NCBI GenBank assembly: GCA_030761205.1
Contig: JAULJL010000028.1
Location: 11,452,001-11,516,000 of the forward strand
Direction of reading: 5' to 3'
DNA: 64,000 nt
Source: Fremontodendron californicum
Taxonomy: Eukaryota; Streptophyta; Magnoliopsida; Malvales; Malvaceae
Shown here: positions 55,656 through 64,000 of the stretch, piece by piece
Position numbering within the stretch: position 1 is the first letter of the stretch
Layout of the letters: each line of letters begins with the position of its first letter
Position numbers and translations under genes: made by a program
Notes under the pieces: generated by a model
Database searches by the model: none
Told to the model about the DNA's origin: nothing
Seen by the model: the letters and a program-made list of their open reading frames with translations, nothing else

Positions 55656-56523
55656 TTAGAATATTATCCCGCACGAGGTTGCGAAAATTATTTATTTTAA
55701 AAAAATATATACATAAATAATTTTATTAATTTGTTTTAAATTAAAATTATTTAAAAAAATCGATGAATAAAATGAATAAAAAAACAAATAAAAGATTTAA
55801 CATTTTTCTTTATTAATTTTTTCTTTCTTTTCTTTTTAAATTTTTTATTCAATTTTTAAATAAAAAAAATCAAAAATTCAAATTATTTTCAAATCATAAA
55901 TTTTTTTTTCTTTCAAAAAGATATTTAGAAAACTATAAAAAATGATGAAAAATATTTATATTTTTCATACATAAAAATCTAAAATCAAGTAAGAAATTTC
56001 ACTAAATTTTTTCCATTTTTTCTCTTTCTCTTTTTCTATCATGTAATTTATGATTTTTTTATGAAAATAATAAATTAAAAAAAAATAAAAATAAAAACAA
56101 TTTTCTTTTTTTCTTCTTCTCCAGTCGGTCGGCTGCCTCCGATCTCCTCCTCCTCCTCTCTCTTTCTCCTTTGTCGGATTCTCTCTCCACTCTCCCTTTT
56201 CTCTCTTTCCTTTCTTTCCTTTCTTTCTCTCTCTATTTTCTCCTTCTCCTCTATCATTTTCTCCTCTCCGACCAGCCACCCGCGGTAAGTCACCACCGAT
56301 CTCCCTCACCCACCCCTCTCTTCTTCTCTCTCCTCTCCTCTTTTTTTTTTTCCCTCTCTCCTCCCCATCTCTTTCTCTCCCACCCATCTCTGTTTCCTTT
56401 TTTTTTTTTCAAACAACTTACAATTACTTTCTTACCCTCACTAGAAGTTGAAAGACCAAAATGTTTGATCTTTTTAAAAAACACCCACCGAATCCCTCAG
56501 GACTCAGTTTTAAATATAAGAGA
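55656..56523 (-). mobile_element. Helitron-like element B, nonautonomous (868 bp)
   Basis: On the minus strand it starts TCTCTTATATTTAAAA after an A at 56524 and ends CTAA followed by T. A 4-bp stem (CGCA...TGCG) lies about 15 bases before the end. It matches element A along most of its length, including the pyrimidine-rich block (56110-56400) and the tract GAGGGTAAGAAAGTAATT. Long frames through that block on either strand are low complexity. Confidence 0.7.
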
Positions 56524-56862
56524 TATATATGTATCCGATCGAGTCAAACCGATTAATATTTTCAAAATTTTATCTAAGTATCGCCTGATCCATCCATTTA
56601 AATTTGAATAAGCTTTACATTATTTAAAGTATGATTCAATTAACCTATGTATATAAATATTGATTAAAAATAATTTAGATATTTTTTTAATTTTTTTTTT
56701 ACACATTTAATGTATTACTTTCATCAAATTCAAGAAAAAAAATATCAATTAAATATGACTTTTCTTAAATATCACTTATTAACATTTTCCTTTCAAAATA
56801 ATAGTAAAACAACAAAATGATTTTATATTAATATTTTAAATGTAATTTAAAATTAAATATAA

Positions 56863-57995
56863 TCTATTATAATTATTTTTGAGTCCTAAGGGACTCAAAG
56901 GGTATTTTTTGAAATGTTCAAAAAAAAATTTATCTTAATTTGTCTTTTAGTGGAAATAAAAAAAAAAAACTATAATTTTTTTTAGTCCTAAGGGACTAAG
57001 GGGTATTTTTTGAAATATTCAAAAAAAAAAAATTATCTTAATATCCTAAGAGACTAAAGGGGTATTTTTGGAAATGTTCAAAATTTTTTATCTTAATTTG
57101 TCTTTTAGTGGGAAAAAAAAAGAAAAAAACTATAATTATTTTTTAGTCTAAACTCCTAAGGGACTCAAGGGGTATTTATTTAAATGTTTAAATTTTTTTT
57201 TATCTTAATTTGTCTAGTGGGAAAAAAGAAAAACAAGTATGAAAAGAAAAATATATTTTTTCTTTTGTTATTATTATTTTAATTTTTTATAATTTTTTAT
57301 TTTTAAAAAAATTAATAAATATATATTTTGTTCATTTTTATTTTTTTTTTAAAAAATTTTGTGTATTAAAATATTATAAATATTTTTCATTATTTTTATT
57401 GATTTTTTAAGGAAAAATCATTGTTTAAAAATAATTATAAAATTGATTTATCACTTTGAATTTTTAAAATTAAACAAAAATATTTATATAATTAATTTAA
57501 TTAATTTAATTATTTTTAAATAATGTATTTTTATAGGGTTGGTCCGTATGTTGACTCGCGGGTCGATTTAGGATCCATACCCGACTCGCTCAGGAAAAAA
57601 AGTTAAAAAAAGAAAGAAAAATGAACTTGCGTTAGAGAATTGATTCTACGAGAGAATAAAATACAAACCATAATTTTAGTTTCTTATTTTTTACCTCTTA
57701 TAAGTAAAAATATACAATATACAATAAGGTTTAAATATTTTTCAAAAATACATATAAATAAAATTTAAAAATGCATTTGTATTATGTAATTTATAAATAA
57801 ATAATTATCATAAAATTAATTTTCATAATTAAAAAATATAATTATATTAATATAAATATAATTTAAAAATAAAATATTAAATAATTAATAATTATTTAAT
57901 AAAATATAAACTAAAATTAATTTATTATTATTAATTAATTAAAAAATTTATAAAAAATTAAAAATACCCTAGCAAAAGCGGGGTCTTTTTTCTAG
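56863..57995 (+). mobile_element. Helitron-like element D with amplified 5' end
   Basis: The 5' TC follows an A (TCTATTATAATTATTTTTG) and the 3' end is CTAG followed by T, with a hairpin (ACCC...GGGT with inner GC/GC, 57966-57984) just before it. Its left part (56880-57235) resembles the 5' end of A and B, and its right part matches the 3' half of element C, including GTTGACTCGCGGGTCGATTT near 57549. Confidence 0.65.
56885..57235. repeat. Four tandem units with TCCTAAGGGACT
   Basis: Units start near 56885, 56981, 57043 and 57150. Each has CCTAAGGGACT or CCTAAGAGACT, then GGGGTATTTTTTGAAATGTTC, and most have TTATCTTAATTTGTC. They are copies of the 5' subterminal zone of the Helitron-like A/B elements. 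Word order is constant but A/T runs vary in length. Confidence 0.8.
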
Positions 57996-58072
57996 TTAAA
58001 ATAATTATTCAGATCAAATCGGGCTAAAACTAAACTTAAAATCTCTGATTAAGATTCATTATAGGTCAGACG

Positions 58073-58325
58073 TAGAAGTGTTCATAGGCCAAGCCAGGCG
58101 GAGTCGTGGCCCAAATGTTTTCCACACCCTTTACCCAAACTCGACCCGTAAGCCCGAATCACTATTTAAAAAATATTAAAAAATTATTTTTATATTAATA
58201 TTTATATATTTTATAATTAAATTTAAATAAAAAATTATTTATAAATAGTAAGTCGGGCCGGCCTGAGTTGAAAAAATGGTTATCCAAGCCTGGCCAAATA
58301 CCCGTCCGGCCTTTGAACAGGTTTA
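58073..58325. mobile_element. M2 family element
   Basis: It begins TAGAAGTGTTCATAGGCC and ends CTTTGAACAGGTTTA, with the ATATTTTATAATTAAATTTA core and GCCAAGCCAGGCGG / GTCGGGCCGGCCTGAG arms. No target duplication was found. Confidence 0.65.
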
Positions 58326-58333
58326 GCTTTAAC

Positions 58334-58545
58334 CTAAAAGTGTTCATGTGCCGAGCCTCGACCCGTAAGCCTTGCCCGACACAACCTGTAAGTTCGAATT
58401 ACTATTTAAAAAATATTAAAAAAATTATTTTTATATTAATATTAATATATTTTATAATTAAATTTAAATAAAAAATATTTTTTATTAATAAATAGTAATT
58501 TGAACCAATCCAAACTGATAAATCGAACTTTGTGAAACAATTATC
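58334..58545. mobile_element. M2 family element, second copy in tandem, right end decayed
   Basis: It starts TAAAAGTGTTCATGTGCCG and has the same core as the copy directly before it. The right arm is short and mutated (GAACCAATCCAAACTGATA near 58501). Confidence 0.55.
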
Positions 58546-58679
58546 TATTATTATTACACATTTTAATATCTTTTTATATAATGTCAATTTTGTTAATATA
58601 TATTTATTATATATGTCTTTATCATCATTATTATTACTATTATTATTATTCTGACATAAAAGGGTATTCATGGATTTAG

Positions 58680-58872
58680 AAACTGATAATGAAAAAAGTT
58701 GATATCCTTTTGCTATCCAGAGTTAGTGATTTGGGAAAAATCAGATTGGAGATTGGAGCTTTTGCTTTTCTAACTGTTCCGTGGCGAAGCACATGTGAGG
58801 CTGACCCCACCAGACTTGTCGTTTGCTTATCCACCACATGTGACTCAGTGACACCCACTTCAATGCCCTGAA
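58680..58872. other. Short GC-richer patch, unrecognised
   Basis: Both strands are open for 60 codons but the translations match nothing I know. CACATGTG occurs twice (near 58790 and 58836), an E-box-like palindrome. It may be a gene fragment or a promoter relic. Confidence 0.3.
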
Positions 58873-58929
58873 AATGATCCCAATTTCCATGAATTATGAA
58901 ACTAATAAAATTCTCATTTCGTGTAAATC

Positions 58930-59195
58930 TAAAAATTTAACTCACACGACACGATTATATGATACGAATATACACGATTATATGATACGAATATAATATA
59001 AAATATAATATAAAATACGATATGAAAAAGATATATGAACACGATACAAATACACAAACATATTAAAATCTATATAAAACAAATTATTAATATGTTAAAA
59101 TTTATATAAATATAAAATATCTTAAACACGATTATAACTAAAAAAATATACGAATACCATATAAACACACAAATTATCAAATCTAACGTTAGACA
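58930..59195. repeat. Copy of the ACACGA fold-back family
   Basis: Words such as ACACGATTATATGATACG, AACAAATTATTAATATGTTA and TATATAAATATAAAATATC match 7040-7270 in order and orientation. No terminal duplication is readable. Confidence 0.6.
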
Positions 59196-60692
59196 TAAAA
59201 AAAATAGAGTTGTCGTCAAATTTTTTTTTATCAAGCATGATTGGTTATGAATTTATTCTTTTAAAAAAATTCAAAGCTTGATTAAGATTTTTTTTTTACA
59301 AAAAAAGGTTTTGATTTAAATCTTAAAAATTAAGTTCTTGAGTATTGTTACATGTGAAAAGATATTAACATCCTCATAATATCAGTCCAAAAGATGAAAC
59401 CTAAATCTTATATCATCCTAAAGTTGGTTTTAAATAAATCATCTTTTATTTTATTTTAAATTTATTATTTAAGTATTGAAATTTTTTCTTAAATTTTTCT
59501 CTATTATTCTAACGAAATTCTAAAAGAAAAATTTTCATTTCAAGAATATTAAAAAAAAAATCATTTGTTCTCATGAAAAGGTTTCGTGGTCGAATCTTTT
59601 CGATTATTTAAATACTAGAAAAAATATTAGAAATCTTCAATATTTAAATATTGAAAGTAAAATTAAGGAATAAAGATCATTTTGTTAAGACTAATTTAAG
59701 ATAACATTATATTAATTGATATTATATTAATCCCTTATTTTCTCTGTACTCTTTCACTCTATATCTCTCTCTTTCTCCCTTCTTTTTCTCTTTTCTCTTT
59801 GATTTTTTTCTTCTTCTCTACTTTCTTTTATGTGATTGACAAAGGGATTTGACTCTTGCGGCGGTATAGATGTTCCCTTTCTCTTCCCTCCGTCCCTCCC
59901 TTCTTTTTCCTTATCTTATTATATTAAAGTTTTTTTTTTCCCAAGAATTATATTATATTATATTAAAGTTTAGTTCAAGCAATCATAACGGTTTTATTTA
60001 TAGTTGTTAAATCGAGATACCTATCGTAAATTATTATTATTTTTTTAAAAATCAAATATCGTATTATAAAATATGATAAATAATTTTAAAAGTTAATTAT
60101 AAATAATAAATATAAGAAAAATAAATAAAAAATAAAAATACTATACATATTAATAAGATTGAATGACTATGTGACATAAATAAAAAAAATATGATTGTTT
60201 TTCAAATTATCAACATACTCATCAATAATATATATTTTTAAATAAAAATTTTGTTATATTTTTCGTATTAATTTATTAACTAAAAGTATAAAATTTTCAT
60301 GTTATTGAAGTTTAAAATATTTATGGGTTTTTTTAGTAAAAAAAAAAAAAATTTGTATTTTATTGGGCTTGATCAGATTTTAATTGAATTTGGTCAAAAT
60401 TCATCTTATGTGTATCGTATGTCAATACTCATCGATTTGTTTGTGTATCGATAGATACACCGTCATTTATGATAAAATCGATTCTTTATATAGATACATA
60501 TCAATTTTATAATGAATCAAATAGTATCGTATGATACATAACGATATTTCTATTCTTTCACTCTTTTTTATCTTTTCAAAATCCAATAAACCCAAAAAAA
60601 AAAAAAAAAATTATAAGAAAGTGGTCACATATTAACACTCCAAATTTCTCAAGTGGCAACTAAAAAAAACTTTAATATCAAAACATGACAAC
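59196..60692. other. AT-rich intergenic sequence, no gene
   Basis: A pyrimidine-rich tract (59745-59930) and GATACATAACGATAT-type words (60410-60550) are the only features. No coding sequence or bounded element is visible. Confidence 0.45.
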
Positions 60693-60841
60693 TAAATTTG
60701 TTCATAAATCAGATCGGGTCATGACCTGAATTTTTATATCCTTTACTTAAGTTCGATCCGATTCCAAATTGAAAATTTTTTTTAATCTAAATTTGATCCA
60801 ATACAAATCGAATCTGTCGGACTAAGCCTTGAAATGGTCTA
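60693..60841. mobile_element. M2 family element, internally deleted (149 bp)
   Basis: The flanks ATGACAAC (60685-60692) and ATGGCAAC (60842-60849) agree at 7 of 8. It starts TAAATTTGTTCATAAATCAG and, in reverse, ends TAGACCATTTCAAGGC. The AT core of the family is largely missing. Confidence 0.75.
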
Positions 60842-60849
60842 ATGGCAAC

Positions 60850-61144
60850 CAAAGAACCACTAAGACCGCTTGAGCTAATTTTTAATAGTAGGGTGTATTC
60901 ACGATTGACGATGATTTATTTACGTGAAAGAGATAATCAAGCAGGCCAGCCCAACGTAGAAGGGCTAAAATCCAACTGAGCCTGGCCCTTTGTTTTACAG
61001 AAACAGAAAAAATGATAATCTCGTCAATCCTTCAAAATCAAAACCATAGCTTTTTTATTTTTATTTTTAGATCTGTCCCATTTTCGCACACGACACTCGC
61101 ACAGAGAAAAAAGGGAAAACTGGGGTTTGGTTGAATTTGGAGAA
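60850..61144 (+). promoter_or_regulatory. Promoter and leader of the Fb15-like gene, with a site II-type element
   Basis: AGCCCA at 60948-60953 is TGGGCT on the other strand, a site II-type element common in promoters of plant nuclear genes for mitochondrial proteins and ribosomal proteins. A second GGGCT (60961-60965) and a GGCCC (60984-60988) follow. No clear TATA box is seen, which also fits that class. The leader start is unknown. Confidence 0.45.
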
Positions 61145-61417
61145 ATGGCAATGAGGAAAGTTTATAGCGAGATAAAAGGGATGAAAGTGAAGGAAGTCCC
61201 TAACTACGTGAAGCCGATGCTATCCATGGATTACGTGAAGAAAGCTATTCAGAGGGGTTTGGACAATTACCATGCCAAGTACATTCAGACAGACTCCATC
61301 GACCCTCTTTACCATGTTTGCTTCGGTGGGATGATCTTTTCTTACCTCGTCGCTCTTCCCAACGAGCGTCGCCATCTCGAGCACCAGCAGCACGCCAAGG
61401 AACATGGCCATCACTGA
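61145..61417 (+). CDS. Fb15-like small mitochondrial protein, putative ATP synthase component
   Basis: A single-exon, 90-codon frame with a good start context (GAGAAATGGC) and TGA at 61415-61417. The in-frame extension upstream begins only with GTG; Met3 is an alternative. The N-terminal half is basic (KVYSEIKGMKVKEVPNYVKP), a conserved-looking middle has MDYVKKAIQRGLDNYHAKYI, residues 55-72 are a likely single membrane segment (VCFGGMIFSYLVALP), and the end is charged and His-rich. From memory it matches plant proteins called fiber protein Fb15 and reported in the mitochondrial F1Fo-ATP synthase, as a subunit f-like component; I cannot confirm this here. Higher GC than its surroundings, an intact frame and a site II-type promoter element support a live gene. 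Confidence 0.8.
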   Translation: MAMRKVYSEIKGMKVKEVPNYVKPMLSMDYVKKAIQRGLDNYHAKYIQTDSIDPLYHVCFGGMIFSYLVALPNERRHLEHQQHAKEHGHH

Positions 61418-63646
61418 TCCCATCTAGGTATTTCTAATATTCTTTCTTTCTTTCTTTTTTTGGATTTTTTAGAGGTTCATTGGTCTGGGTATTCTTTTAG
61501 ATGGATGATTGATAGGTTTTTGTTTTTCTTTTGTATTTGCTGATATACTGTTCATGTCTCGTTGTTGAAATGTGGTAAATTTGGTTATAGATCGATGGGT
61601 TCTTTCGATGATGCTGTGTTTTCATTAATATCGGTTTATTTGTTGCTCATGTAACTGAATACTGATTTAATTGAGCTTTGTTTGTCTGTCTTTATCTCGG
61701 TCTCTTTTTTTTCTTTGAACTTTATTGATGAGTTTTGCATTAAGAAAAAAAAAGATGGGTTTGGTAATGCTTATTGGACTGATGATGCTGATGATCTTTT
61801 ATTAGATATAAATATGTTTAAAGAGTGTTGGTTGGATTGCCATAGTTGGAGTGCAAACATTGATATAAGAGATTTGATTGCATTTGTGTGGTTATATTTT
61901 TCATTGGATTGGGGCAGTTTTGATGTTTGATTCTAATGAAGTTTAAGTGATGATGATTTTGTAATTTTAATTGTTTCGTCGGTGCACTTGTTTGTATTTG
62001 GGAGCTTTATTGGTCATAGAAGATTTCAGCCGTCTTTGCTATGTTGTTTTAGCTAACATTTATTACAATTTGGAATGGGATGAGTGCTAACATCAACCAT
62101 GTGACGATCTTTACCCAATCATTATTGAAATTGTTCACTTTTTTGGGCATCAACTTACACTTTGGTTGGACTAACTTCATTTGATAAAACTCATGTTGGA
62201 TGGATGAAGATGTACATATGAGTGCTGCTTTTATGTTTTTGTTTTCGTTGAGCATGGAGCCTAGACCTTAATGCTCTAAAAGATTATTTTAGTTTTGTAT
62301 ATTTTGCTTGAGGCAAATTGATATTTTTGAAAAGTAATTGAAGAAATGGAATTTGATTTTGTCTTTAAACAAGCACAAACTGGTTTTGTTCAATATGAGA
62401 GAGAGAGAGATAGTATTCCTATTTAAAAAGAAATTTTAAATTGTATTATGTATTATGTATATATGAGGAGAAGTTAGTCTATTCTGGTAACGTGTGTCCA
62501 CTATTAAACGAATGCATAAATGGCCATGTACTTATCTTGTTTTTTTCTCCTCCTTCTTTTACAACTTATATCTTGTCTTGCTTGGTACATGTTATTAGTT
62601 AAGGATATTTGTATCATGGGTATTGATGAAATCCTAAATAAACAGTTGTTACTTTAGGAACTTTTGATATTAATCAATGGTGGCCTGACACTAGTAGCCA
62701 TTGGTGGGTCAACGACTCTTGTTGCTGCAGGAGAGGCATACATAATGTCTCTATTTGTTTATCTAGTTATAACAACTTAGAATAACAAGGAGAGAAATAG
62801 AAAGTAGGAAGTAGAGGCTATATTTGCTTGAAGGGAGGGAGGGCAGAACTGATGGTAAAAACAAAGAACATAAGATATAGGTAGTTTAAATGTTTAAAGT
62901 GACCTTCATATGTACAACTTGATTTATATAAAAAATGTTCTTCCTGGTTCTGTGCAGTGTGTTACCCTTTTTACTTTTCCATCTGTGGATCAGATCTTTT
63001 GATGTAATCCTATAGACTAGAGAGAAACTCATAAGTGAGAAGAAAGGATAGAAACGCAAAAGTAGGAAGCAGGAAGAAAGGATCTAGAGAAATATTCGTA
63101 AGTGAGAAGAAGATCAAATCTTTTACTTTGGTTTCAATAAAAAGCGGAGAAGAGAGAGCAAGCTGCTCTTAAATAATGTTTAGTTCTTTGCCTTAATGTG
63201 AATTGCTATATGGGTTAACCTCTTAAGCCTCAATACCATAAAATACCACTAATCTATCCCAATTAGGTTAGGGCCCTGAATACTTAACAGCATAACATCT
63301 CTTGATTACCTTCCATAACATCTTATTCTTTACCGTCTAAAGATGACCTAACTGTGAAGAATTTTACATGGATTTTTTACCTAAAACTCTTAGTAAGAAT
63401 TTATAAAATACAATGTCCTTGAATAATTTTTCAACTAAATTGAAATTGATAAATCTTTTAATTTTCTTCCATGTTGTGAAACTCTTTGAAACTTCAATAT
63501 TTTCTTGCAGAGGATGTTATTAATGTGGTATGGAAATTTGAAAACCTTGCTTAACTTGGTCAAAAGGACTATGCAAATGTGTTTAGTAGACAGTCGATTT
63601 ATATGTGTAATGAAGTATATGACTCAGTTGGCATCCATAGCATGCC
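61418..63646 (+). other. 3' flank of the Fb15-like gene, no further gene recognised
   Basis: A donor-like CTAGGTATTTC follows 13 bases after the stop, so a 3' UTR intron is possible; a TTTTCTTGCAG acceptor-like site occurs near 63502. The stretch is less repetitive than the rest, with a short (GA)n run at 62398-62411. No coding signature is evident in any frame. Confidence 0.4.
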
Positions 63647-64000
63647 TAGGGATGGCAATTTAGAGTGCGGATTCGGATATTTGCGGATATCTGATCCGTT
63701 TTTGCGGATTCGGATATTGCGGATTCGGATATTATAATTACTATCCGCAGCGGATTCGGAGCGGATGAGGATATGAAACCTCGGATATCTATTATCCGAA
63801 TCCGCATTACTTCTGCGGATAACGGATTTGGATATCCGAATCCGTTTATTTGTAAAAAAAATAAATTTTTGCTTTTGAAGAGACTTTATGCGGATTCGGA
63901 TATCGGAATCCGTTTTTTTGTAAAACAAATAAATTTTTGCTTTTGAAGAGACTTGAACCTTGACTTGCAAAGTTAAGCACCAAAGACTTAATCAAATGAG
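63647..64000. mobile_element. M3 family element, truncated by the window end or nested
   Basis: It starts TAGGGATGGCAATTTAGAG and is packed with GCGGATTCGGATAT words, including a near-palindromic GGATATCCGAATCCG block. Within it a unit with AATAAATTTTTGCTTTTGAAG occurs twice (about 63830-63890 and 63900-63952). The right terminus is not in the window. Confidence 0.7.

Noticed and set aside
55965..56611. Frames of up to 146 codons in the pyrimidine-rich block
   Set aside because: Low-complexity Ser/Leu/Phe or Arg/Glu/Lys runs inside Helitron-like element B, without domain signature.
58689..58871. 60-codon frames open on both strands
   Set aside because: They have no recognisable homologue or supporting signals, so I list the stretch only as an unrecognised GC-richer patch.
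61682..61930. 82-codon frame downstream of the Fb15-like gene
   Set aside because: It starts without supporting signals, has an unremarkable composition and lies in the likely 3' UTR or intron of the gene upstream.
63945..64000. Possible tRNA-like sequence at the window end
   Set aside because: No cloverleaf with a T-loop and matching acceptor stem could be drawn.

Overview
The window is nuclear DNA of a flowering plant, most likely a eudicot. The evidence is a ten-exon subtilase gene with GT-AG introns, a small plant mitochondrial protein gene, Ty1/copia elements primed by initiator tRNA-Met, a CACTA transposon and many small TIR elements in very AT-rich DNA. The subtilase and the Fb15-like protein feel closest to Malvales sequences, but that is an impression from memory and not a placement. 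There are two probably functional genes; almost everything else that can be named is transposon-derived and broken.

Layout. 1-2165: 3' end of a decayed copia element (reverse transcriptase, RNase H, 3' LTR) carrying an internal duplication. 2193-15390: a carpet of small elements: hAT-like TIR elements, two Tourist-like elements with TAA target duplications, a mariner- or Tourist-like MITE, two fold-back repeats, a 1.5-kb TIR element with a gene-like interior, and two Helitron-like elements. 15394-24144 (minus): an SBT2-clade subtilase, 818 codons in ten exons, whose reading frame closes across all nine introns; three small hAT-like elements lie in its introns and one in its 3' flank. 25390-27526: Tcg-rich repeats and a Mutator-like fold-back element with a 9-bp target duplication.

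27987-43661 is one 15.7-kb CACTA (En/Spm) transposon with recognisable terminal repeats and an ATC target duplication. It holds a broken TNP2-type transposase and a broken five-exon second gene (Ptta/TnpA type). A complete but dead Sirevirus-like copia element (32937-41077, both LTRs, ATGAT duplication) sits in the acidic tail of the transposase gene.

43662-60850 is mostly intergenic: further hAT-like elements, a minus-strand LINE RNase H remnant, a cluster of elements nested inside one another (49846-52268), and two more Helitron-like elements arranged head to head. 61145-61417 (plus) is an intact 90-codon gene resembling the plant Fb15 protein, reported as part of the mitochondrial ATP synthase. 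The window ends inside another TAGGGATGGCAAT-type element.

The two live genes have no evident functional link. I see no new multi-gene system. What merits a second look is the set of short element families with still-readable target duplications, their nesting order, and a triple-hairpin segment at 3774-3899.
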